Source: CAZSMC01 sp964607755 (GTDB taxonomy: Bacteria; Zhuqueibacterota; Zhuqueibacteria; Residuimicrobiales; Krinioviventaceae). From it: a DNA stretch of 17,551 nt. A program made the translations under genes and the position numbers. Location of the stretch: assembly GCA_964607755.1 (NCBI GenBank), contig CAZSMC010000080.1, forward strand, positions 1 to 17,551. Direction: 5' to 3'. The notes under the pieces are model-generated. The model did not search any database, was not told the DNA's origin, and was given only the letters and a program-made list of their open reading frames with translations. This document shows, piece after piece, positions 1 through 7,725 of this stretch (the stretch's first letter is position 1; each line of letters opens with the position of its first letter).

Positions 1-57
1 TATCGTCTGCAAACACCTTCCAAGGTGATGACGAAAAAGATGATGCTGCTCAAGTAA
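1..57 (+). CDS. C-terminal tail of a type IX-secreted protein (partial)
   Basis: Only the last 18 codons are in the window, ending with TAA at 55-57; the start lies to the left. The readable tail ends in KKMMLLK, almost the same as the end of the next cargo gene (KKKMMLLK at 3108), and the two share an 18-nt identical stretch here. Such a basic, hydrophobic tail is the final beta-strand of the Por/type A C-terminal sorting domain recognised by the type IX secretion system. I infer a large secreted protein upstream, possibly a paralogue of the 491-3108 gene. Nothing can be said about its functional domains. Confidence 0.7.
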   Translation, partial: YRLQTPSKVMTKKMMLLK

Positions 58-68
58 TCTTTAATAAT

Positions 69-112
69 CTCCGAATTCCTTTTTAGGTGTATAACCAGAT
101 TGGAATTCGGAG
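69..112 (+). terminator. Inverted repeat after the upstream gene, possible terminator
   Basis: A perfect 11-bp stem, CTCCGAATTCC at 69-79 and GGAATTCGGAG at 102-112, encloses a 22-nt loop and begins 11 nt after the stop codon at 57. A run of six T lies at 125-130, 12 nt past the stem, so this is not a textbook intrinsic terminator. It could end the upstream transcript or protect its 3' end. Confidence 0.4.
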
Positions 113-130
113 TCTCTGTTTGAGTTTTTT

Positions 131-177
131 CTTCCGGATTTCATTCTTGAGGGATTTGTCAGGATGATATCCGGAAG
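131..177. repeat. Second inverted repeat (CTTCCGGAT / ATCCGGAAG)
   Basis: Two 9-nt arms at 131-139 and 169-177 are exact reverse complements with a 29-nt spacer. The left arm follows a T-rich stretch. It may be a long-loop hairpin or a pair of operator half-sites; the role is unknown. Confidence 0.35.
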
Positions 178-490
178 ATATTAAAAAGAGTTACATAAAT
201 ACAAATCTTTTGGAATCCGACTTTTTTTAAGGGCAAAAGCAAATAGATAATTCATACCGATTACACCGATGCACGGCTGGTGATTCTGCGCGTGAAAAAA
301 GCTGTTGATTTCGTATTTCGTCAATTGAAACAACCAACACATCCGGCGAAGATGGCGCTCGTATCGACATGTAAAAAGTATGTTAAACAAGCGGAGGAAT
401 TGGCCTATGAGGTAAGCATTTTAATAACCAGCGGAATTTATTGGGATGTAATCTAAAAGGTCTAGTAACATTCATTTTTAGGAGGCTGTA

Positions 491-2230
491 ATGAACAAAA
501 CACGCAGTTGTAAAAAGTTGTTGCTATTTTCTTTCCTTTTTGTATTAACTCTTTCATTCACAGTTCAAGCGCAATGGGAGCGCGATGCCTATCATCTTGG
601 CGTCTCGCTGACTGATTCTTTTGAGGTGGAACTTGATGCCAGGGTCAGTCACGACAGTGTTGATGCTTTAGTCACTCTTACACAGATGGCCGACCCGCAA
701 GATTGGGATGATAACGCGGTATTGGTACGTTTTAACACAGACGGTGTTATTGATGCGCGAAATGGAGACGAGTATACCAAAGTAGATACATTGCTTTATA
801 CTGCTGATTCTACGTATCACATCAAAATTACTGGAAACATGTGGCTGAGCACTTACAGCGTCTGGGTCACACCGCCCGGAGACACGACCGCGGCAATGAT
901 TGCGGATAACTTTACCTTCCGTACCGCCCAAATTGGTGTGCCGTCATTAAATTATTATACGGAAACATACAGTTCAGAGGAAGAAGAATCCATTGAGGTG
1001 TCCAATGTCACAGCAGTTAACATTGAGCTTCCGGCTCCGTCGTTTCAGATTGTGATTGATGGTGAAATGGATTTGTGGTACAAACAATTGACCGATCCGA
1101 CGAATGGGCATGCCGTTATCCCCTCAGCTACTCACAACGATAACGGAGCACCTGATGATGCGGGCGATCTATCGGCAAAACTATGGACGGCATGGGATTC
1201 GACTTATCTTTATGTCTATCAAGAAGTTAAGGATAATGTCGTGAATGTCAATAATCCGACATCATACCAGAATGATGTTTTTGAGCTGTATTTTGATCCG
1301 GATCCGTGGGCTGAAGTGACATCCGGCCAGGCGGGTATCACTATAACTGCATTGGATACGCCTGATGTCGATGAAGCAAACTGGAGCGGTATTACAAATC
1401 TGACCGGTAACGGAAGTATCACTACAGATGCAACGCCTGCAGATTATGCACGAGTTAAAGTAAACGACGGATACGTGATCGAAGCCCGCCTCAAATGGGA
1501 CTGGATAGCTGATGATACCCGCTCGATTGATCCAACAGTTGGCAACAAGTTCGGTTTGGCCACGATGAATCATGATAATGATGCCGGAGAACGGGAAGGC
1601 TCGATTTCCTGGGCAACAGTGCTGCTGGATAATGTATGGAATACTCCGGAGCATCATGGTACAGTCGAGTTTTCAGAAGACCATAAATTAATCTTGACAG
1701 CAATGAGTTCCCGCGATACATCCCTGGTTAATGACCTGGCTGAACTATATGTACCGAATGACATGCCTGAACCATGGTTGGCGGTTGATATCGGTGATGC
1801 TCTGGATATGCCGGGTGAGGTAGAATACGACTATGGGACATTTAAGGTCAAAGCTGCAGGTAATGATATCTGGGGCGAGGCTGATGGCCTGCGTACAGTG
1901 TTCCAGACACGTTCCGGCGATCTGGAGATTACCGCCAAAGTGGCATCTCTGGATTCGGTACACGAGTGGGCAAAAGCCGGTGTGATGATTCGGGATGAGT
2001 TGACTGCCGGCTCGAAACATGCTTATTCGTGTGTGACCGCTGGAAATGGTACGAGATTCCAGCATCGACCTGAAACAGACGGTTCGAGCAACAGTGCCGA
2101 TGATATCGGTACTCTCGAAGCACAAGCCCCCTATTGGGTGAAACTTATCCGAAAGGGCGATACATTCACTGCCTATTCCTCACCCAATGGTGAAAAATGG
2201 AACATGATCGGTTCTGCCGATGTTGTCATG
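491..2230 (+). CDS. Secreted CBM9 / concanavalin-A-like protein, N-terminal part (runs into the assembly gap)
   Basis: ATG at 491 sits 5 nt after AGGAGG. Residues 1-27 are a Sec signal peptide (KK, hydrophobic core, cleavage near VQA). Residues about 28-150 form a beta-rich module with the pattern AVLVRFNTDG...IDARNG...YSVWVTPPG, like lectin-type modules of secreted polysaccharide-active proteins. Residues about 186-392 match family 9 carbohydrate-binding modules (IVIDGEMDLW near the start, then WDSTYLYVYQEVKD and QNDVFELYFD). Residues about 427-580 begin a concanavalin-A-like domain of the DUF1349 type (GNDIWG, AGVMIRDELT, FQHRPE) that is cut by the gap. The rest is at 2332-3108, with a second copy of that domain and the sorting domain. 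No catalytic centre is visible, so I infer a surface or extracellular sugar-binding protein, not an enzyme. Confidence 0.85.
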
Positions 2231-2330
2231 NNNNNNNNNNNNNNNNNNNNNNNNNNNNNNNNNNNNNNNNNNNNNNNNNNNNNNNNNNNNNNNNNNNNNN
2301 NNNNNNNNNNNNNNNNNNNNNNNNNNNNNN
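2231..2330. other. Assembly gap, 100 N
   Basis: Exactly 100 ambiguous bases is the usual placeholder for a scaffold gap of unknown size. It lies between two homologous concanavalin-A-like domains of one protein. The reading frame differs on the two sides, as expected if the true length is not 100. By alignment of the two copies, the missing part must hold the end of the first domain and the start of the second, roughly 55-60 residues, so more than 100 bp; a further domain copy could be missing too. Confidence 0.9.
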
Positions 2331-2331
2331 A

Positions 2332-3108
2332 GTCACTGGTGGCGGTGCCGATATCTGGGGCACAGAAGATGCCTTCCGCTTTGCCTTTCAGGTCCTCAAA
2401 GGGGATGCGGAGCTGACTGCGCAATTGACGAGCCTTACCAAATCTCACGATTGGACCAAAGGCGCAGTGATGATTCGTGACGATTTGACTCCGGATGCAA
2501 AGCACGCAATTATGGCTATGGCATCGGAAAACGGACAGGCGTTCCAGTACCGTCCCGAAACCGCTGGAGAAAGCCAGCATGCTGAGGGTGATACTGAAGC
2601 AAGACCTCCGCAATGGTTACGGCTCATTCGTTTTGAAAACACACTAAGCGGTTGGGTCTCTGAAGACGGTAAAGAATGGTTCCGGCTTGCTGAGAGAGAA
2701 ATTGCCATGGATGAACAAATATACGTGGGTATGGCTGTTACGGCTCACGATAATACCATGGTTTCCACAGGAACCTTTACCGACGTAAGAATCAAAACCC
2801 GCGGCGTGAGTGGTGTTGAGGAAGATGGTGATGCCGGCCTGCCGAAAGAATTTAGTTTGCGGCAAAACTATCCGAATCCGTTCAACCCAGCAACAACGAT
2901 TGAATTCTCGCTGCCAATCGATGCCCAGGTCCAACTGACTGTGTTCGATATTCTCGGTCGGGAAGTCACAACTCTGATTGACAGAAAGATGGAAGCCGGT
3001 CAACATAACGTTAGTTTTGACGCTTCGAAATATGCTTCAGGTGTATATTTCTACCGCCTTAAAGCCGGTGACCAGATCTTTAAGAAAAAGATGATGCTGC
3101 TGAAATGA
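2332..3108 (+). CDS. Same secreted protein, C-terminal part: concanavalin-A-like domain plus type IX sorting domain
   Basis: This continues the gene begun at 491 beyond the gap. The first 150 or so residues repeat the concanavalin-A-like domain of the N-terminal part: DIWGTEDAFRFAFQ matches DIWGEADGLRTVFQ, GAVMIRDDLT matches AGVMIRDELT, and FQYRPET matches FQHRPET. Then comes a linker and a complete type A C-terminal sorting domain of about 88 residues (LRQNYPNPFNPATTIEFSLP, DILGREV, ASGVYFYRL, KKKMMLLK), which marks the protein for type IX secretion and surface attachment. TGA stop at 3106-3108. The apparent frame change relative to the first part reflects the arbitrary gap length, so I do not call it a pseudogene. 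Confidence 0.85.
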   Translation, partial: VTGGGADIWGTEDAFRFAFQVLKGDAELTAQLTSLTKSHDWTKGAVMIRDDLTPDAKHAIMAMASENGQAFQYRPETAGESQHAEGDTEARPPQWLRLIRFENTLSGWVSEDGKEWFRLAEREIAMDEQIYVGMAVTAHDNTMVSTGTFTDVRIKTRGVSGVEEDGDAGLPKEFSLRQNYPNPFNPATTIEFSLPIDAQVQLTVFDILGREVTTLIDRKMEAGQHNVSFDASKYASGVYFYRLKAGDQIFKKKMMLLK

Positions 3109-3116
3109 GCCCAAGA

Positions 3117-3151
3117 CATTTGTAGTACACCTTTCAGGTGTGCTACAAATG
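3117..3151 (+). terminator. Stem-loop just after the cargo gene
   Basis: A 16-bp stem with one G-T pair (arms 3117-3132 and 3136-3151) closes a 3-nt loop, 8 nt after the stop. No T-run follows, so it may stabilise the 3' end or act together with the next hairpin. Confidence 0.5.
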
Positions 3152-3194
3152 TTATAAAACATCAGCCTGTGGTCTTTTTATTTTCCAGAGACTA

Positions 3195-3235
3195 AATAAA
3201 GCAAGAGCCCGTTAACCACGGGCTCTTGCTTTATT
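3195..3235. terminator. Strong bidirectional intrinsic terminator
   Basis: A perfect 17-bp stem (AATAAAGCAAGAGCCCG at 3195-3211 with its reverse complement at 3219-3235) has a 7-nt loop. The GC-rich core GAGCCCG is flanked by an A-rich left foot and a T-rich right foot (CTTTATTAAAT), so it can work on both strands. It closes the secreted-protein gene. Confidence 0.85.
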
Positions 3236-3607
3236 AAATCGAACTTTGACAATGAGAGCAATACTTGCTTTGAATCATCTTTCTGTTTCATGTTTTTCTT
3301 CATCTTTGTACCTCACATTCACATATTTTATTTTTTTTTCAAACCAGCCCGGAACCAAAGTTTTTCAATATTTTGTCGGATTTGGTAGAGATTACCGGTA
3401 AAAGTCTAAAAACAAACTTAGGATATTTTAATGAATCATGTCTTCAAATTTGCTGACGTGTGCCTTTTTAATACTAAAAGAGGAAAAGAATAAATGTGGA
3501 TCTAGAAAAATTCTCAAAGATCTTTTCGCGAATTTCCATTATTGAATGTAGATTAATAATGTTAATTAAATGGGGCAAAAGGGGTAAATTTACAAGTGGA
3601 AAGATAT
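3236..3607. other. AT-rich upstream region of the SpoVG-like gene
   Basis: No gene is supported here. The stretch is AT-rich and holds poly-T tracts (3330-3339). Candidate -35/-10 pairs such as TTGCTG near 3450 or TTGAAT near 3542 lack a good partner, so I cannot place a promoter. An overlapping open frame at 3496-3681 runs into the spoVG gene in another frame and has no homology I recognise. Confidence 0.4.
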
Positions 3608-3937
3608 ATGAGAATAACAGAAATCAATATCCGATTACGGGACGAACCAAAACTGAAAGCTTTTGTGAACGTCACTTTTGAAGATGTCTTTTCTGTCAAG
3701 GGGTTAAAGATCATTAAGAGTCGGCGTGGTTTGTTATTATGTATGCCCACCCGAAAAGTAGTGGATGGCTCCAGCAAAGATATTGCTCATCCAATTTCGA
3801 AAGAATTTCGTGCAAAACTGGAGAACGAAATATTTAATGAATACTACCGCGCTCTACAGCGAAAGTTTGAAAGCGAAGAAACAATAGCCGATGAGGATAA
3901 AAAATTATTACGCGCAGTTGGGATGATGGGAAATTAA
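3608..3937 (+). CDS. spoVG: SpoVG-family RNA/DNA-binding regulator
   Basis: The 109-residue product follows the SpoVG pattern: an N-terminal MRITEINIRL strand, a central hydrophobic strand pair, and the signature MPTRKVVDGSSKDIAHPISK at residues about 46-65. This corresponds to the MPS(K/R)... D.AHPI motif of the family. The C-terminal 25 residues are a charged helix (RALQRKFESEETIADEDKK). SpoVG proteins are small nucleic-acid-binding regulators, known in Firmicutes for septation and sporulation control but also present in Spirochaetes and Deltaproteobacteria. I chose the ATG at 3608, preceded by GGAAAG, over a GTG four codons upstream because family members start right at this strand. It is monocistronic and lies just upstream of a strong promoter for the next operon. 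The targets cannot be read from the sequence. Confidence 0.88.
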   Translation: MRITEINIRLRDEPKLKAFVNVTFEDVFSVKGLKIIKSRRGLLLCMPTRKVVDGSSKDIAHPISKEFRAKLENEIFNEYYRALQRKFESEETIADEDKKLLRAVGMMGN

Positions 3938-3976
3938 CCTCCTGATTTTTAAAATTTTTTCCTTTCAAATTAATTC

Positions 3977-4005
3977 TTGTAAATACCCTTTCAATTTGGT
4001 ATAAT
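3977..4005 (+). promoter_or_regulatory. Sigma-70-type promoter of the membrane-protein / ROK operon
   Basis: TTGTAA (3977-3982), a 17-nt spacer and a perfect TATAAT (4000-4005) form the best promoter in the window. Transcription would start near 4012, giving a leader of about 87 nt before the ATG at 4099. Confidence 0.75.
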
Positions 4006-4020
4006 GTATTTTTAATACAT
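4004..4020. repeat. Palindrome overlapping the -10 / start site (possible operator)
   Basis: ATGTATT at 4004-4010 and AATACAT at 4014-4020 are reverse complements around TTT. The repeat overlaps the end of the -10 box and the predicted start site, where a repressor would block transcription. It could also simply be AT-rich chance. Confidence 0.35.
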
Positions 4021-4098
4021 TTGCTCATTATTTTTATACAAAAATAGCGCCGATTGTACAGCGTATCAAACCGAATGTTATTTTCATTTCAATCTCCC

Positions 4099-6309
4099 AT
4101 GAAATATTCGACCAGATTTCCTGTTTATGCTTTTCTTCTCGGATTGATGGCCATGAGTGTGCAGGTCATTCTCATGCGACAATTTATTAGTGTTTTTTAT
4201 GGCAACGAGTTGAGCATTGGCATCCTTTTGACAATCTGGCTATTTTGGGTGGGTGCGGGATCTTTGACAGGCAATTCTTTATGGAAAGCCACTGCTTTGC
4301 GAATTGAACATTTCCCCCAGCTTTTAATTATCCCGTTCATTTTTGGTTTGGGCGCTTTTGTCGCTATTAAAAGCGTGCGGGTCTTGCTTTCTGTTCCCTT
4401 TGGTGAATTTATTCCGTTCTGGCATCTCACCATTTTTGCAGCGGTAGTTCTGTTTCTGCCTTGTTTTGCTTTTGGCAGTTTGTTTTCCTATCTGGCGATG
4501 CAAAAAAGCCGCCAACTCACTTTGGGTGAACCGGCAGCGCACATTTATATTTATGAATCTGTTGGCTCTGTAGCTGCCGGTCTGTTTGCCAGTTTTGCTC
4601 TTTTTTTGACAAATCTGCAAATTCTGTTTTCTGTAGCTCTGTTTGCCAGTTTTGTTTTTATTTTTTATCAAAAACAAAAAATTTTACCTGTCATTTTTTT
4701 TGTGATTTTTGCAACTATTTTGCCTCAAAGCTATGAAATTGGCACTGCGCTGCAAAATATTTATTGGCAGTCCGCACAAGGTTCCACGGTCAAAGACTGG
4801 CGACAAACGAAATACGGTCAGGCCAGTATTGTAGAGTGGGGCGGAGAAACTTTTTTTTACAGGGACGGTGTCAAACAATCAGCTTTGCCGGACAACATCA
4901 GCGCTCAAAAACTGAGCGCTTTGATAATGACCCAGCATCCGAATCCCAAACGCATTCTGATCATTGGCGGCTCACTTGGCGGATTGGCTCCTGCCTGTGC
5001 CCGTTTTTCAGATGCGACAGTTCATGTTCTGGAACATGACGAGGAAGCATTCTATCTTGCATCCGCTTACCTGGACAGTACCGCACGCAAGCTATGGGAG
5101 AATCCGCGGATAAAAATTTTTTTCAAAGACGCCCGTCATTTTTTTATAAAAAATGATATTCATTACGATATCATCGCCCTGAACATAGGTCATCCCACAA
5201 CTGCTTTAACAAACCGGTTTTATACAGTCGAATTTTTTCAGCAAATCACTCAGCACATAGCACCAAAAGGCGTATTTGCAGTGTGTAATTTCTTAGCCGG
5301 TGAAAATGTTATGGGCTCAGAACTTGCCCAATTAAATTCCAGCCTGTATGAAACACTCAAGATGGTTTTTAACGATATTGTCATCGTGCCGGGTGAGGCT
5401 GCTGTTTATTTTGCCTCAAAAAGCAGAAACCAGCTTTTGACCGATCCGGAGGAGTTGGCTCAACGCTTCAGACAAAAGAATGTAAGTTTTGATCATTTTT
5501 ATCCCTCAATGTTCAAGCACCTGTACCAGCCGGAGCGGCGCCGCTTTTTTAATGAACGAGTTACCAGTGTCTCACATCCCAGAATAAACTATGATTTTAA
5601 ACCGATTGCCTATTTTTATGATTTTTTAATATGGCACAAAATAACGCATGGTGAGCAGGGCCGTTTTGCACAACTCGCTAAACTGAAATCAGCTCATCTT
5701 TTTTACATTATCTTTGTCTTTATCGGTTTATGGCTGCTTTTTAATTTTCTGCTAAAACAAAAACTCCGTGTTGCAAATATTGCGCTGGTCACGTTGCTCG
5801 TTGGTTTTACCGGACTGGTTTTTAATGTCATATTGATCCTTGCCTTCCAAACGATATTTGGATATATTTATACCTGGATCGGTTTGGCGATCGCCGCCTA
5901 CATGCTTGGCATGGCCAGTGCAGGTTTTGTTTTTAACCGTTATATTGACATAATTAAAACAAAACCTGTGTTGATGGTGCTTTTAGCGTTAATTGTGATA
6001 ACAGCCCTTTTGTTGATGCCGTTTTTCCGGCTTTCTACATTCTTGTTATTGCCTGTTTTGTTCTTTCTTGTCATATTATGGTCTGGCGCCCTTACCGGAG
6101 CCGCTTTTCCGCTTTTTTGTCGCGCTTATTCAAAAGAAGGGCAAAGCGGACATGGCACGATTTACGCGTGCGATCTCCTCGGAGGGGCAGCAGGCGCTTT
6201 TCTGTTGTGCGGTGTCATGATTCCACTGTTCGGCTTTCAACAAATTTTGTGGCTGATTGCGCTGCTAAATTTCGGCGGACTGGTTATAATGAGCTTTTTC
6301 AAAAAATAA
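4099..6309 (+). CDS. Polytopic membrane protein with a spermidine-synthase-like SAM-binding domain
   Basis: The product has about 736 residues in three parts. Residues 1-210 hold about seven hydrophobic helices (first helix VYAFLLGLMAMSVQVILM). Residues about 215-500 form a soluble Rossmann domain of spermidine-synthase type, with the SAM-binding loop ILIIGGSLGG (286-295), an acidic residue after the next strand (VLEHDEEA), and DARHFF (344-349). About six more helices follow to the C-terminus. In true aminopropyltransferases the strand after the DAR motif reads YDxIxxD with a catalytic Asp; here it reads YDIIALNIG, with Asn there, so polyamine synthesis is doubtful and the substrate unknown. 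Starts at TTG 4054, ATG 4075 and ATG 4099 lack a Shine-Dalgarno; I prefer 4099 because the first helix follows at once. It heads an operon with the ROK kinase, 17 nt downstream. Confidence 0.82.
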   Translation: MKYSTRFPVYAFLLGLMAMSVQVILMRQFISVFYGNELSIGILLTIWLFWVGAGSLTGNSLWKATALRIEHFPQLLIIPFIFGLGAFVAIKSVRVLLSVPFGEFIPFWHLTIFAAVVLFLPCFAFGSLFSYLAMQKSRQLTLGEPAAHIYIYESVGSVAAGLFASFALFLTNLQILFSVALFASFVFIFYQKQKILPVIFFVIFATILPQSYEIGTALQNIYWQSAQGSTVKDWRQTKYGQASIVEWGGETFFYRDGVKQSALPDNISAQKLSALIMTQHPNPKRILIIGGSLGGLAPACARFSDATVHVLEHDEEAFYLASAYLDSTARKLWENPRIKIFFKDARHFFIKNDIHYDIIALNIGHPTTALTNRFYTVEFFQQITQHIAPKGVFAVCNFLAGENVMGSELAQLNSSLYETLKMVFNDIVIVPGEAAVYFASKSRNQLLTDPEELAQRFRQKNVSFDHFYPSMFKHLYQPERRRFFNERVTSVSHPRINYDFKPIAYFYDFLIWHKITHGEQGRFAQLAKLKSAHLFYIIFVFIGLWLLFNFLLKQKLRVANIALVTLLVGFTGLVFNVILILAFQTIFGYIYTWIGLAIAAYMLGMASAGFVFNRYIDIIKTKPVLMVLLALIVITALLLMPFFRLSTFLLLPVLFFLVILWSGALTGAAFPLFCRAYSKEGQSGHGTIYACDLLGGAAGAFLLCGVMIPLFGFQQILWLIALLNFGGLVIMSFFKK

Positions 6310-6326
6310 CAAAAAAGGACAATGGT

Positions 6327-7445
6327 ATGATTTATGATGATGACAGGCGAATTGTTATGACACTGGATGCCGGTGGCACGAATTTTGTTTTTTCTGCGAT
6401 TCAAGGTAACAAGGCAATTGTCGAATCTGTAACATTGCCCGCTCGCGGCGATAATTTGGATCAATCGTTGAAAAATTTGCGGGCAGGTTTTTACGCAGTG
6501 CAAAAACAACTCGATCAAAAACCTGCAGCCATAAGTTTTGCCTTTCCCGGCCCCGCCGATTATCCCAAAGGCATTATCGGTGATCTGGTGAATTTGCCGG
6601 CCTATCGCGGAGGCGTGGCTATCGGACCCATGCTCGAAGAAGAGTTCGAATGCCCGGTTTTTATAAACAATGACGGTGATCTTTTTGCCTTTGGCGAGGC
6701 GATAAATGGTTTCTTGCCCTGGATTAACCGTAAATTAGAAAAAAGCGGCAGTCCAAAACGCTATCACAATCTGTTAGGTGTAACACTCGGGACAGGTTTT
6801 GGCGCCGGCATTGTTCGAAATGGTGAGTTGTTTATTGGTGACAATGCAGCGGCGGCTGAAATTTGGCCGCTATATAATAAAATAAATCCATCCATTTCTG
6901 TTGAAGAAGGTGTGAGTATCCGCGGCTTGAAACGTGCTTTTGCTTCGTTTGCCGGCATCGACTGGCGAGAAGCGCCAGAGCCTGCCGATATTTATCGAAT
7001 TGCAATAGGCGAAAAACACGGCGATCAGGATGCAGCGCGGAACGCATTTTCTCAGTTTAGCGAGCTTCTCGGCACAGCGTTAGCCCACGCAAGTTCTCTC
7101 ATTGACGGCCTCATTGTCATTGGTGGCGGACTGGCTGGCGCTGCCCCGCTTTTCTTGCCCGGCACAGTGGATGAAATGAACAAAACTCTTGATGTCCCTG
7201 ATGGCCAGCCTGTCCCACGAATGGAGTCTATTATTTTTAATCTCAAAGATGAACAGCAGTTCAAGGCATTTATGCATGGCAAGGCCAAAAAGATTACTGT
7301 TCCGGGCTCTACAAAGGAAATCGATTATGATCCGATGAAACGGTTGGGAATCGGACTGTCCCGTCTGGGCACCAGCGAAGCCATGTCTCTGGGGGCTTAT
7401 GCTTTTGCAGTCAGAGCGCTGGATCAACCGGATAGAGGCGGATGA
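6327..7445 (+). CDS. ROK-family sugar kinase
   Basis: The 372-residue protein has the ASKHA kinase fold of the ROK family: phosphate-1 motif TLDAGGTNF (residues 12-20), FAFPGPAD at 72-79, the catalytic Asp in NNDGDLFAFGEA (Asp116), the phosphate-2 loop GVTLGTGFGAGIV (151-163), and a C-terminal IVIGGGLAGA adenosine motif. It should phosphorylate a hexose or an N-acetylated or amino sugar with ATP in the cytoplasm. The usual ROK zinc motif (CxCGxxGCxE) is absent: the matching region reads DNAAAAEIW. That leaves the sugar open. The family is usually a little over 300 residues, so this is a longer member. ATG at 6327 follows AAAAAGGAC by 6 nt. The open frame extends upstream to 6078, but that part lies inside the preceding gene in another frame and is not coding. 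Confidence 0.88.
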   Translation: MIYDDDRRIVMTLDAGGTNFVFSAIQGNKAIVESVTLPARGDNLDQSLKNLRAGFYAVQKQLDQKPAAISFAFPGPADYPKGIIGDLVNLPAYRGGVAIGPMLEEEFECPVFINNDGDLFAFGEAINGFLPWINRKLEKSGSPKRYHNLLGVTLGTGFGAGIVRNGELFIGDNAAAAEIWPLYNKINPSISVEEGVSIRGLKRAFASFAGIDWREAPEPADIYRIAIGEKHGDQDAARNAFSQFSELLGTALAHASSLIDGLIVIGGGLAGAAPLFLPGTVDEMNKTLDVPDGQPVPRMESIIFNLKDEQQFKAFMHGKAKKITVPGSTKEIDYDPMKRLGIGLSRLGTSEAMSLGAYAFAVRALDQPDRGG

Positions 7446-7725
7446 TCCAATACTACCGGTGTTGAATTTTTGTCGAAAAATTTTCACTTTTATGTAAAAT
7501 TTTGTTGATTCTTAAAATATTTATTTTATCTTTTCAAGATCATTAATCGCTTCCGTGCATCTTTTCCTGGCTTGAGGTTTTCCGCGGCATCTCTGTAAAT
7601 AACAGCAATTAACTGCACATTTTTTGATAAAACATTTTTAGGTACGCTTTTTATAATCGCATTTTTCTATAGCAAGTGCAAATAGAAGGGAATGCGGATT
7701 TTACTCATTTTTTAAAGCAGAGTGA
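7446..7725. other. AT-rich intergenic region before the stress protein
   Basis: No gene or strong terminator is visible. TATAAT at 7652-7657 is a possible -10, but the nearest -35-like TTGATA (7624-7629) is 22 nt away, too far for a standard promoter. Confidence 0.35.

Larger units (their letters stand above)
58..490. other. 433-nt non-coding leader between two cargo genes
   Basis: Besides the two inverted repeats at 69-112 and 131-177, I find no recognisable gene. Two short overlapping open frames cross it: 181-390 on the minus strand and a GTG-started 54-codon frame at 292-456 on the plus strand. Neither has a Shine-Dalgarno sequence or family resemblance. The region ends in a strong ribosome-binding site, AGGAGG at 480-485, for the gene at 491. 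I see no convincing -35/-10 pair; TGTAAT at 447-452 could be a -10 but has no partner. Confidence 0.5.

Noticed and set aside
181..390. 69-residue minus-strand open frame
   Set aside because: No Shine-Dalgarno, no recognisable family and an odd composition; it overlaps another open frame on the plus strand, so neither is supported.
2197..2416. Overlapping frames across the N-run as a frameshift or pseudogene
   Set aside because: The gap length of 100 is a placeholder, so the frame change has no meaning; both sides are intact domains of one protein.
3178..3303. 41-residue minus-strand frame starting MKKNMKQKDD, with GAGG before its ATG
   Set aside because: It runs through the perfect terminator hairpin at 3195-3235, which explains its sequence better, and resembles nothing known.
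3496..3681. 61-residue plus-strand frame overlapping spoVG
   Set aside because: It overlaps the clear SpoVG coding sequence in another frame and has no homology or ribosome-binding site.
6078..6326. Upstream extension of the ROK kinase frame
   Set aside because: It lies in another frame inside the membrane-protein gene, has an arginine-rich, unnatural composition, and the kinase motif starts just after ATG 6327, which has its own ribosome-binding site.
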